DNA of 64,000 nucleotides from Clostridia bacterium (GTDB lineage Bacteria; Bacillota; Clostridia; Christensenellales; Borkfalkiaceae). Positions 26,605-34,634 of the stretch are shown here, piece after piece. The notes under the pieces were generated by a model that was not told the origin of the DNA, searched no databases, and worked only from the letters and a program-made list of their open reading frames with translations. How positions within the stretch are numbered: position 1 is the first letter of the stretch; each line of letters begins with the position of its first letter. The stretch covers positions 62,001-126,000 of the forward strand of contig JAFTWU010000003.1 of assembly GCA_017465145.1 (NCBI GenBank), given 5' to 3'. The position numbers and the translations under genes were made by a program.

Positions 26605-28127
26605 CTAGATACTCGTTTGAACATTTTTGGTTCAAACGAGTTTTCTTTTATTTCTTCTAGGTTTTTGCCGTTTATTATTTCCAAACACTCTTTTTTGTTA
26701 AGTCTTTTAGTTTCACGCTTATTGGTGTTGTATAGAATAATAACCTTATCATCAAATAAAAACACACGGTTAATAAACGAGTTAAAGAACTCGTTTTTTT
26801 CTTGCCCATTTTCATACTGTTTTCTAGCGTAGTAGTTAAGAAACGTCCTAACGTCAACAAGTTCTAACGGCTTTATTTGTTTAGCTTTTTCAACGGCAAT
26901 TTTTGCTTCCAAATCTTCTTGCGTGGCTTCCAAAGTTAGTAGTTTTTCTTTTGTGGACTTAGTGTAAATTCCTTCTTCTATCGCAGTTAATATTTTATCA
27001 ATAGATTTTTTTACAGTTTTTAAGTCTTTTTCAAAGGCAAGTAGTGCCGTTGGCTTTTCAATTTCGGCGTTAAAGTTATCAACTACCGTTTTAGCAATTT
27101 TATCAATGACCTTTGGTGTTAAAACGTATTCAACGGTTGCGCCGAAAACTACGCTTTCAATATAGTCTTGCTTAACATTTTTCTTACTGCAACTATTTTT
27201 ATCGGACTTTTTACCAAAACATTTATAGTAGTGGTAAACTCTTCCGTTGTGGCTTGTTCCCGTTTCTGCAGTAATAGTGTTACCACAATACCCACAGTAC
27301 ATTTTGCCACTTAAAATATACGGGTTTTCGTGGTAAACTTCACGCTGTCTATGTTTGTGTCCGTCCATAATTAAATTGCACTCCTTAAATAGTCTTTTGT
27401 CAACGATAGGTGGAACAACGTCGGGATAAGTTGTCCCATCAACTGTCACAATTCCTATATACTTTTCGTTACGAATCATACGGCAAATTCCCGTCATCGT
27501 GAACGCTTTTCCATTTTTAGGCTTAATGCCTTGGCTGTTTAATCTATCAACTATTGATTTTCCTTTTTCGCCGTTACGATAGCGATTGAAAACGTCTCTA
27601 ACGATTTCGGCTTCTTCGTGGTTTACTACCCACTTTTTGTTAACGATATTATAACCAAGTAGGGTGTATCCACCAATAAAATGACCTTTTAGTAAACTTT
27701 CTTTAACGCCACGCTTTGTCTTTTGTGAAAGTTCGGCGGAGTAGTACTCCGCCATACTCTCTAAAACGCCTTCGATTAAAATTCCGCTTGCGTCGTCCGA
27801 AATGTTTTCTTTTGCCGATAAAACCCTAACGCCGTTTTTCTTTAACTTTGCTTTATAGTTTGCGCTATCGTACCTATTACGAGCAAAACGGTCTAATTGA
27901 TAAACTAAAACGTACTCAAAATGTTTCTTTTTACTATCGTCAATCATTTTAAGAAACTGCGGTCGTTTATCCGACGTGCCCGTAAGCGCACGGTCTATGT
28001 ATTCGGCGATAATGGTAATATCATTTCTCCTTGCAAAATCGTAGCACTCACGTAGTTGCCCTTCAATAGATTGTTCGGTTTGTGCGTGTGAACTAAATCT
28101 TGCGTAAATTACTGCTTTCTTTTTCAT
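26583..28127 (-). CDS. Large serine recombinase (integrase) of the element
   Basis: The 514-residue protein has a resolvase N-terminal domain (YARFSSHAQTEQSIEGQ, with the catalytic serine in RFSS), the LDRFAR motif, a Recombinase domain (about 160-265), a zinc ribbon (CGYCG near residue 275 with later cysteines) and a coiled-coil C-terminal part. This is the architecture of large serine integrases of phages and integrative elements. Its last 20 or so codons read through the hairpin at 26611-26641 and into the tRNA-fMet gene, so the ending is encoded partly by host DNA. The start overlaps the small gene upstream (ATGA), with GAGGAAT as ribosome site. Confidence 0.93.
26611..26645 (+). terminator. 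Hairpin and T-run just inside the left end
   Basis: ACTCGTTTGAAC / GTTCAAACGAGT form a perfect 12-bp stem with a 7-nt loop and a TTTTCTTTT tail. It can terminate tRNA-fMet transcription after integration, replacing the displaced native terminator. On the minus strand the same bases encode part of the recombinase C-terminus. Confidence 0.85.
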
Positions 28128-28333
28128 AATTCCTCCTTGTTGCCGAAAAGTGTTTTCGGTGTTATGTTTTTAATATCTCCGCCGTTATTTGCGAAGTCTA
28201 AAATTTTGTTTGCAAGTATACTTGCGGCTTTTAAAATAGTGCTTTGGTCTGCTTCAAACGGATACTTTTCCGTTTCGTTTGTGGAAAGGTTTATTTCCAC
28301 TTTGTTAATTTCGTCTAAATAATGTCTTTTCAA
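28124..28333 (-). CDS. Small protein coupled to the serine recombinase, unknown
   Basis: A 69-residue frame with a TTG start and a GGAG close before it. Its stop overlaps the recombinase ATG (ATGA), indicating translational coupling. The sequence is polar and mostly helical (ADQSTILKAASILANKILDFANNGG) without a recognised domain. Small proteins encoded beside serine integrases are sometimes recombination directionality factors; that is only a positional guess. The antisense frame over the same bases is a shadow. Confidence 0.55.
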   Translation of the reverse strand: MKRHYLDEINKVEINLSTNETEKYPFEADQSTILKAASILANKILDFANNGGDIKNITPKTLFGNKEEL

Positions 28334-28582
28334 TTCTCCTTAATTTTTTATTTGTGCGGATACAATGTTCTCTTTCCTGATGGTAGAGCACCAATAAACT
28401 ACACCTATATAGATGCGTTGTGTTTGTTAGTAAATCTTTAACCATAAACCACAATTTTCCTCCTTAATTTTTTTGATTGGTTTTTGGCTTGCTTTACTCT
28501 TAAATTAAGGATTTATCCCGTTCATTAGGATTTTTGGTTTTGTATCCTACCCTAAATTTCGGAATAAAGCAAGCGATTTTGA
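28334..28582. other. AT-rich gap between recombinase unit and relaxase gene
   Basis: No convincing gene. It contains purine/pyrimidine-rich stretches resembling ribosome sites on the minus strand, and one copy (28519-28530) of CGTTCATTAGGA, repeated at 29855-29866 on the other side of the relaxase gene. Confidence 0.5.
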
Positions 28583-29716
28583 TTAATATTTTATAAAATT
28601 ATTAAATTTTTTCTTCGTGGGTTTTCTTGAAAGATTTTCACGTTGTTTAGCAACCAATTTTACTTCTTCAAGTTCGTTTGGTGCGTATTTAGATAAGAAC
28701 TTTATAAATTCCTTATGTTGTTGTAGTTCGGGAATTTGCTTTTCGTATTTTCTTAGTTCATTAAAAAGATACTCTTTGTCCTTATCGGTTGTTTTCTTTT
28801 CTTCTTCAAGCAGTTTGTATTTGGCGATTAAGCCAACAACTTGCTTTTCAAGTCCACTCTTAAAGAAAGGCTTTTTGCCGTTAATAGCATCTTCAAACGC
28901 TATTAAATACTCTTCCAAAGGTTTTAATTCTTTTGAAAGGGTATTTTTCTTTTCTTCAAGTTTTTTCATTTCCCACTCGTATTTAGTTGTGTGTTTTTTG
29001 TTGCTTCCAATCTCGCCACGGTCTAAGCCGTAACGACAAGCAACTTGCTCGTAAAAATCATCTTGTAAATTTCCAAACGAAACTTGTCCGCCTCGTTGTT
29101 CCCAAAAGTCAGAAGAACATATCTTAGGGAAAGAGAGAGCATTGTACTCGTATATCCCTTTTCCGTTAACGTCTTTTGCTTGTATGGGAGACCCTTTCTC
29201 GTTTCTTAAAACTTTTCCGTCACTACCTTTTGCGTAGACTTTCTTTTTGCCTTGGTCTACTATTGGGACGTAGTAAAGTTGCAAGTGCGGTGTAGTTTCA
29301 TCAAAATGGATTACGGCAGACAAAATATTTTCGTCCGTGCCGTGATAACCGATTTCTCTAAGAACGAATTTATAACAATCGTTAAAAAATTCTAAAACTT
29401 TTTGTGGTGGCTGTTCGCCTTGCACATAGCCAAGTCTTTCAAAGAACGTTTTATCCGACGTTACTATAATTCCTTCAAAAGCAACCGACTTTTTCGTGTC
29501 CTTAAAAGTAGCGTTTGTTTTGGTGGCGATACTTTTCCATTCGGCGTTCATACCGTTTGGGGACTTTTTGAAATATAGATTTAGCGGAGTTCTTTCCACG
29601 TCTATATCTTGATTTCGGTTACTCCTTGACGTTCTTTCAGTTTCAGCACCGATTTTACCGAGCGAATTTTTTGTAAACTTTTGAACTCTAATTACCTGAT
29701 AACTAATATTTTTCAC
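28583..29716 (-). CDS. MobV (Mob/Pre) family relaxase
   Basis: The 377-residue protein carries the MobV signature HFDETTPHLQLYYVPI (HxDExxPH, about residues 140-155), which coordinates the metal used to nick oriT. The N-terminal part (SRSNRNQDIDVERTPLN) matches the usual opening of Mob/Pre proteins, and the C-terminus is a coiled coil. The protein would nick and pilot the excised circle during transfer with a helper conjugation system. GGAGGTG precedes the start. Hairpins right upstream (29765-29814) are candidates for oriT. Confidence 0.92.
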   Translation of the reverse strand: MKNISYQVIRVQKFTKNSLGKIGAETERTSRSNRNQDIDVERTPLNLYFKKSPNGMNAEWKSIATKTNATFKDTKKSVAFEGIIVTSDKTFFERLGYVQGEQPPQKVLEFFNDCYKFVLREIGYHGTDENILSAVIHFDETTPHLQLYYVPIVDQGKKKVYAKGSDGKVLRNEKGSPIQAKDVNGKGIYEYNALSFPKICSSDFWEQRGGQVSFGNLQDDFYEQVACRYGLDRGEIGSNKKHTTKYEWEMKKLEEKKNTLSKELKPLEEYLIAFEDAINGKKPFFKSGLEKQVVGLIAKYKLLEEEKKTTDKDKEYLFNELRKYEKQIPELQQHKEFIKFLSKYAPNELEEVKLVAKQRENLSRKPTKKKFNNFIKY

Positions 29717-29764
29717 CTCCTTTGACCGTTGTCAGTTATTGTTGAGCGTTTAATTTTTTGACAC

Positions 29765-29814
29765 GGCTATTTCATAGCCATATCTCACTAAGATACAAAC
29801 TTCGTTTTTGTATC
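29765..29814. other. Candidate oriT: paired inverted repeats upstream of the relaxase gene
   Basis: GGCTAT-TTC-ATAGCC (29765-29779) and GATACAAA-7 nt-TTTGTATC (29792-29814) lie 50-100 bp upstream of the MobV start. MobV origins are typically inverted repeats just before mob. I cannot identify the nick site. Confidence 0.45.
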
Positions 29815-29868
29815 CCGTTCGCTCTGCCGAGGGCTGATTTCCAACTTAAAATCTCGTTCATTAGGAAA

Positions 29869-29930
29869 TAAAAAAGCGCAAGTGTTCATTACCTGCGCAA
29901 ATTAAAAAGGAGCACCTAAATTGATGCTCC
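29869..29930 (-). terminator. Tandem minus-strand terminators
   Basis: Read on the minus strand, GGAGCA-10 nt-TGCTCC followed by TTTTTAATTT (29930-29900), then GCGCA-13 nt-TGCGC followed by TTTTTTATTT (29898-29869). They close the operon that ends at 29981. Confidence 0.82.
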
Positions 29931-29980
29931 AAGGTTGGCGAAATTACCCCTCTATAAATCAAGCGGTTAAAACGCCGAAA

Positions 29981-31105
29981 TTATTCCGTAATTTTTAAAT
30001 TTTTTGTAACAACTTTATTTTTATACTTTTTATCAAGTTTTTTGCAATGCTCTATAAAGGCTGTAAGTTGTTCTTTTATAGGACGTGTATCGTTCTCGTC
30101 AACAACCAAAACGTAGTTTTCGTCAAGATATTTTTGATAGCGTTTATTGCGTTTTTCAACGTAAGGTTTTGCGATGCGTTCTTCATAAAACTCTTCTGCC
30201 GTGCACTCAACACGCTTAACAATTTCTTCATACTTATCTAAAAGTTTTTGGAAGTTAACGTCGGTAGGTTTTGTTTCGCCTCTGCTTTTCATATCTTCAA
30301 TGCGTTCAAAGAAAGCGATAAATAGCCATTGAAAACACGGTGGCTCGCATTCATAGTATTCGTAAAACCACTCTCTAATTTGTCGTGGTAATTCATTAAG
30401 GCGGTTTCCAAGTTCTAACTCATCATACTTTTCCCAAACTCTCATAACAAGATATTTGATGGCGAAGTAGCAGTATTCTTTATAACTGTAAAACCAAGAA
30501 CAAATATATTCTTGTAGTTGCAACGGCATTTCTACACGGAAAACGTCCCACAAAATATCTTCATCGCCATCGGTAACACCTTTATTTTTGAATTTGCGCC
30601 ATTGCTTAATAGCATAAATTTCATCGTCATTTTGCGTTTGACCTTTTAAGTCATCCGTTTCTATGGCAGAGAATATTTCAGTTAAACGTTTAGAAACTTC
30701 GCCTTGCGATAAGCCTACTTGTTTAGCAATCTCTTTTTGTGTAAATTTATCTTCGTAAAGGGCATAAATGTCACGGTCTAGTTCGCTAAATTCTCTTAGT
30801 AGAAGATTTTCGATATCTTTTTTACGCAAGAAATCATCTTCAGAGTCAAATTTTTTACTATGCAAAAACCCTTTTTCAGCATCAACGGCAGGCTTAACGT
30901 TATCAGTAAGTTTAACCGAGTGGTCTTTATGCCTACGATTTCCGTTATACATTTCAGTATCTAATTCAACCAACTTTTCCCACTGTTCTTCATCTACGGC
31001 AATAGAATCTAACTTGTGATTGTTATAAAAATAGTAAAGGAACTTGCCGTTTTCTTTGGCAGGTTGTTTTTCTTTATTTAACTTATATGCACGATTAACT
31101 TTCAT
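29981..31105 (-). CDS. Element-borne protein with sigma region 4-like HTH
   Basis: A 374-residue protein not recognised as a whole. Around residues 105-150 it has LSELDRDIYALYEDKFTQKEIAKQVGLSQGEVSKRL-like sequence, which matches the sigma-70 region 4 helix-turn-helix. The rest is charged and aromatic, with segments such as PRQIREWFYEYYECEPPCFQWLFIAF and a Lys-rich end. It could be a regulator of the element's transfer or excision genes. It is the last gene of a minus-strand group with the three small genes upstream (19-bp gap) and is followed by tandem terminators. Confidence 0.7.
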   Translation of the reverse strand: MKVNRAYKLNKEKQPAKENGKFLYYFYNNHKLDSIAVDEEQWEKLVELDTEMYNGNRRHKDHSVKLTDNVKPAVDAEKGFLHSKKFDSEDDFLRKKDIENLLLREFSELDRDIYALYEDKFTQKEIAKQVGLSQGEVSKRLTEIFSAIETDDLKGQTQNDDEIYAIKQWRKFKNKGVTDGDEDILWDVFRVEMPLQLQEYICSWFYSYKEYCYFAIKYLVMRVWEKYDELELGNRLNELPRQIREWFYEYYECEPPCFQWLFIAFFERIEDMKSRGETKPTDVNFQKLLDKYEEIVKRVECTAEEFYEERIAKPYVEKRNKRYQKYLDENYVLVVDENDTRPIKEQLTAFIEHCKKLDKKYKNKVVTKNLKITE

Positions 31106-31123
31106 ACTTTTCTCCTTTTAATT

Positions 31124-31501
31124 TTATTCTTCTATCAGTTGCAAAGATTGTAAAAATTCGGATTTGCTTATTTCGGGGGTTGCTTGTATTATTTGATAAC
31201 TTTTTTCTAGATTGTCATCGTTTGTTGCTTTTATAATTGTAAATCTATCTGCTTTTATAGATTGAAGATAATTATTAACAATTAGTTCTTTTTCGTATTT
31301 TATTAATAAAGCTTTTCCACCAATAGATAAAATCAAGTCGTCTAGTTCTTTTATTACTTCTGCTTCCGTATCGTTTCTAATTACTATTGAGTGGACTTTA
31401 TGTAATCTATCAACAGATGTTACTATTCGAGAAATTTTAAGAATTGTAAACTTTGAATATGATTGAAGTTTTAATCTGTATTCCGTATTGTCATTTTTCA
31501 T
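31124..31501 (-). CDS. Unknown small protein (125 aa), YQIIQ-xxP-IS motif
   Basis: No recognised domain. Its C-terminus SYQIIQATPEISKSEFLQSL followed by QLIEE closely matches the C-terminus of the next upstream gene product, pointing to a shared short module, perhaps by partial duplication. The N-terminal part looks alpha/beta with no signal peptide. Genes 31124, 31512 and 31704 are tightly packed and probably one operon, divergent from the HipA-like kinase gene. Confidence 0.6.
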   Translation of the reverse strand: MKNDNTEYRLKLQSYSKFTILKISRIVTSVDRLHKVHSIVIRNDTEAEVIKELDDLILSIGGKALLIKYEKELIVNNYLQSIKADRFTIIKATNDDNLEKSYQIIQATPEISKSEFLQSLQLIEE

Positions 31502-31511
31502 AAATCACCTT

Positions 31512-31703
31512 TTAGTCTCTTTCTTCTATTAGTTGCATTTTCTCTAAAAATTCTATTTTGCTTATATTGGGGTTTTCCTGTATTATCTGATAACTCTTTC
31601 TATAATTTTCGTTAGATACTGCCACCGCTATAGTTATAGGGTGAACGTCTAAATGTTCTAAATATTTTGCTATAATTGAGCCTTTTTTATATTGTTCAGT
31701 CAT
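31512..31703 (-). CDS. Unknown small protein (63 aa), YQIIQ-xxP-IS motif
   Basis: A 63-residue frame whose last 25 residues (SYQIIQENPNISKIEFLEKM then QLIEERD) mirror the 31124 product. The stop is 10 bp before that gene and the start abuts the 31704 stop, so all three are likely co-translated. GGAGAAGC precedes the ATG. No function is recognised. Confidence 0.6.
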   Translation of the reverse strand: MTEQYKKGSIIAKYLEHLDVHPITIAVAVSNENYRKSYQIIQENPNISKIEFLEKMQLIEERD

Positions 31704-31928
31704 TTATGCTTCTCCTTTTGTAATTATTGATACTTGGCGAAGAATTTCTCGTTCGCAGTATTTTATTTTGTGTTCGGGCATATTTTCTTTTAGCCATTTT
31801 AAGAAAGTATAGATTTGCTTATCTTTCGTTAGTTCTAAGGAAATTAAAACTTTGTTTTCTTCTTTTATATCCATAGTCGATAATACTTTCATAAGATATT
31901 CTTGCATTCTGGATAATTGTTGAGTCAT
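31704..31928 (-). CDS. Unknown small protein (74 aa), first gene of the minus-strand operon
   Basis: A 74-residue polar, helical protein (QEYLMKVLSTMDIKEENKVLISLEL) with no recognised domain. Its stop directly abuts the following start. It lies nearest the shared regulatory region at 31929-32179 and is divergent from the HipA-like kinase gene. An AAGGA motif lies somewhat far upstream of the ATG. Confidence 0.55.
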   Translation of the reverse strand: MTQQLSRMQEYLMKVLSTMDIKEENKVLISLELTKDKQIYTFLKWLKENMPEHKIKYCEREILRQVSIITKGEA

Positions 31929-31970
31929 TTCGCGTTCACATCCTTTTTCTTTGAGTATAACATAGTAAAT

Positions 31971-32171
31971 ATGACAGTTTATGTCATATATTGTATGATA
32001 TTATATAAAAAATAAGAAATTTTGCGAAAATTATAATTTATTTAATGACTAAATGTGTCAAAATAAATTTATAACCCTATTGACACTGATGTCATAAATG
32101 CTTGACAATGAATATTATGTGTGGTATAGTTATTGTGTCAAAAAAGAATTATAACCCTATTGATACTGAAG
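31971..32171 (+). promoter_or_regulatory. Operator cluster and promoter of the HipA-like kinase operon
   Basis: A consensus promoter, TTGACA (32102-32107), 17-bp spacer and TATAGT (32125-32130), is flanked by two 38-bp imperfect direct repeats (32054-32091 and 32134-32171) that share TGTGTCAAAA, TTATAACCCTATTGA and ACTGA. The repeats lie exactly 80 bp apart. Repeat 1 contains the inverted pair GTGTCAA/TTGACAC. A further palindrome ATGACA-TGTCAT lies at 31971-31987. The dense TGACA/TGTCA pattern suggests cooperative repressor binding covering both divergent operons. Confidence 0.78.
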
Positions 32172-32179
32172 GAGTTAAT

Positions 32180-33037
32180 ATGATAGACTTTTCAAAATAT
32201 GAAAAAACAAATACTTATTATGGTGGGACAGAGCGTAAATTTGGCGTGAACGTTGAAGGCTTTGAATATATGATTAAATTTCAAAAACACGATAATTTTG
32301 GCGTAAAAAGAAATAATCATATATCGGAGTACCTTGGTTCTCATATTTTTGAATTGCTTGGATTTGAATCGCAAGATACGTATCTTGGGACGTATGAAGA
32401 AGAGCAGGTTGTAGCGTGTAAAAATTTCGTTAGTGGTGAAACGCAATTCGTTCCTTTTAATGATGTAGGGGAAAGTTCTCTTGAACAAGACAAAGAAACG
32501 TACCAATATTCTTATCAAGATATTATGCAAATGCTCAGAGATAACGTAAAACTTACGAGTGTTGAAGAAACGATAAGTATGTTTTGGGATATTTACGTAG
32601 TAGATGCTTTAATAGGAAATTTTGATAGACACGGTGGTAATTGGGGATTCTTAAAAAAGAATAATAAGTATACGCTTGCACCTGTTTTTGATAACGGCTC
32701 GTGTCTTTATCCTAAACTTAAAGATGAAGAAGAAATGCAAAGTATTATGGAATCTGAAGAGAAAACAAATTTAAGAGTATATGGATATCCTACGTCACAA
32801 GTTCAGTTAAACGGCAAAAAGAGTTCTTATTTTGAGGTAATAAACTCCTTAGAGTTTAAAGAGTGTAACGATTCAGTTATAAAAATTTGTGAAAGATATT
32901 CTCAAGAAAAAATAAACGAGTTAATAGATGAAACTTGCTTTATAACAGATATTCAAAAAAGTTTTTACAAATATATATTAAGGCAAAGATTTGAAAAGAT
33001 ATTACTTCCCGCCTATAAGAAATTAACGGAGAAATAA
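32180..33037 (+). CDS. HipA/CtkA-like serine/threonine kinase
   Basis: I chose ATG 32180, preceded by GAAGGAG. An earlier in-frame ATG at 32102 lies inside the promoter. The 285-residue protein has HipA-C-like kinase motifs: DALIGNFDRHGGNWGFL, with catalytic D149 in a FDRHxxN loop, followed by APVFDNGSCLYP, whose D171 fits the metal-binding position. It lacks the N-terminal subdomain of full HipA, so it is closer in size to CtkA-type kinases. It is followed after one base by an HTH gene. A kinase toxin with its regulator, or a phage-triggered kinase, are both possible roles; the family assignment is firm, the role is inferred. Confidence 0.82.
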   Translation: MIDFSKYEKTNTYYGGTERKFGVNVEGFEYMIKFQKHDNFGVKRNNHISEYLGSHIFELLGFESQDTYLGTYEEEQVVACKNFVSGETQFVPFNDVGESSLEQDKETYQYSYQDIMQMLRDNVKLTSVEETISMFWDIYVVDALIGNFDRHGGNWGFLKKNNKYTLAPVFDNGSCLYPKLKDEEEMQSIMESEEKTNLRVYGYPTSQVQLNGKKSSYFEVINSLEFKECNDSVIKICERYSQEKINELIDETCFITDIQKSFYKYILRQRFEKILLPAYKKLTEK

Positions 33038-33038
33038 A

Positions 33039-34007
33039 ATGAGAAAGCTAACAACAACGGGCTTTATTTGTCTTGAAGACGATTATAAGTTCATTTATAA
33101 AATTGCTAAAATTGAATACGAAGAATGGGAAGATGGAGCATTCAACTATAGATTCCGTCCGTTTTATAATGTTATCAATATGCTTCCTCCAAATTTGTTT
33201 CAAGGTATACCAGGACTTGATTTGAGTTTAGAAAAAGCGGTATATGAACGAAAGAATATCGTTCCTACTTTTATTTCTGAAAGAACTCCAAGTGAACGCC
33301 GTGAAGATTTATGGGAGTTAATGGAAGAAAGTGGAATGCAAGCATTAAATCGCTTAGAATGGCTTATTAAAACAAATAAAAGATACTCTGGAGACAGATT
33401 CTTTGTTATGCCGTATGATGGAAAAGATTTTATAAATTACAACGTCGTTTCCATGTATGATTTGGTAAGAAGGTCAGACAGTATAAACAAGAAACTACTT
33501 GATATTATTTGTTTCGGCGATTATCTTAATTCTAGTGAAATTATAATTGATGATAAGTCACGATTATATTATTATCAGTTATTGATGCCAATGTATATTC
33601 GTGAATTTACGAGGAAAGAAGAAATAAGACAACGAGGTATAGAACGAGCACGTGCAAACAATGTATATAGAGGTCGTGTGCAAATTAAAATAGACCCTTT
33701 GTTGTTTGATAGGGTTGCTAATGACTATATTCATGGAAGAATATCGGTAGACCAAGCGGTTAGTGTCTTAAAAGTAAGCAAGTCAACTTTTTTTAGAAGA
33801 TTGTCTGAAAGACAGACGCGCTTTAAGAATTATATTTTACAAAAAGGTTTAGAAAAGGCAAAGGCGGAAATTTTAAAGCAAATAGTTTTTAATGACTCAA
33901 ACTTGTCTAATCAACAAAAAGAAAATTTTCTAAACGTGATTGATTCTTATTCAAAAGTAAGCGATATTAAGGATATTTTAACTTTCTTAAATAACTTAAA
34001 AAAATAG
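33039..34007 (+). CDS. Partner of the HipA-like kinase with resolvase-type C-terminal HTH
   Basis: A 322-residue protein starting one base after the kinase stop, so the two are surely co-expressed. The N-terminal two thirds is unrecognised. Around residues 210-265 it reads GRVQIKIDPLLFDRVANDYIHGRISVDQAVSVLKVSKSTFFRRL-like, matching the HTH of resolvases/invertases (helix, then STFFRR recognition helix), without any resolvase catalytic domain. The C-terminal 60 residues are helical. It may be the DNA-binding repressor acting at the 38-bp repeats, a kinase substrate, or the antitoxin. Confidence 0.65.
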   Translation: MRKLTTTGFICLEDDYKFIYKIAKIEYEEWEDGAFNYRFRPFYNVINMLPPNLFQGIPGLDLSLEKAVYERKNIVPTFISERTPSERREDLWELMEESGMQALNRLEWLIKTNKRYSGDRFFVMPYDGKDFINYNVVSMYDLVRRSDSINKKLLDIICFGDYLNSSEIIIDDKSRLYYYQLLMPMYIREFTRKEEIRQRGIERARANNVYRGRVQIKIDPLLFDRVANDYIHGRISVDQAVSVLKVSKSTFFRRLSERQTRFKNYILQKGLEKAKAEILKQIVFNDSNLSNQQKENFLNVIDSYSKVSDIKDILTFLNNLKK

Positions 34008-34073
34008 AAAAAGCAAATTTTTATAGAAACAACTAAACAATTGCAATAGTAGAGAAACAAAGGAGAAAATTTT

Positions 34074-34634
34074 ATGGAATGGATAAATTTGGCGGCGCTA
34101 GTTATTATCCCGATTTTGGCTGTCATTATAGCACAAAACTTACAAGATAGAAGCGAAAAGCGCAAGGATAAAATGCGTGTTTTTTCTCACTTGATGTCTT
34201 ATCGTTCTTTTGGTTACGTGGACCAATACTCGGTAAACGTTTTCAACTCAGTTCCTATCGTTTTTTATGACGATAAAGAAGTTATAGAGAAATATAATGC
34301 TTATTTGAAGTCGTTAAACATTAAGCCTGAGGATGTTCAAGTAAAACAAAAAGAAATCGAAGACAATAAAACAAAGATGCTTGAAGCGATGGCAAAAGCG
34401 TTAAAATATAAAAACGTAAATTGGGAACTTATTCAAAATCCCTACGTTCCTAATGGGTTGATAGACCAAATTAATGCAGAAAACACCTATAAACGTGGAC
34501 AATTAGAAGTTATTAAATTAGTTTCTACTATGGCGGCTGCGCAAACAGCTATGAATGCAAAGAATCCAAAAGTCGCGAGTAGTGAGGAACACATTGAAGA
34601 AATTAAAGAAGAAAAGAAAACGGGAGAACAATAA
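34074..34634 (+). CDS. Small membrane-anchored protein, possibly DUF6680-like
   Basis: The 186-residue protein has one N-terminal membrane helix (LAALVIIPILAVIIA), then a soluble part with RSEKRKDKMRVFSHLMSYR and a Glu/Lys-rich end. It reminds me of DUF6680-type proteins, not a firm match. Its stop overlaps the start of the type III methylase gene (ATAATG), so it is co-translated with mod. Membrane-anchored small proteins occur in several defence operons, but a role here is unknown. AAAGGAGAAAA precedes the ATG. Confidence 0.65.
   Translation: MEWINLAALVIIPILAVIIAQNLQDRSEKRKDKMRVFSHLMSYRSFGYVDQYSVNVFNSVPIVFYDDKEVIEKYNAYLKSLNIKPEDVQVKQKEIEDNKTKMLEAMAKALKYKNVNWELIQNPYVPNGLIDQINAENTYKRGQLEVIKLVSTMAAAQTAMNAKNPKVASSEEHIEEIKEEKKTGEQ

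Noticed and set aside
32102..32179. N-terminal extension of the HipA-like kinase
   Set aside because: It lies inside promoter and operator repeats; ATG 32180 has GAAGGAG.
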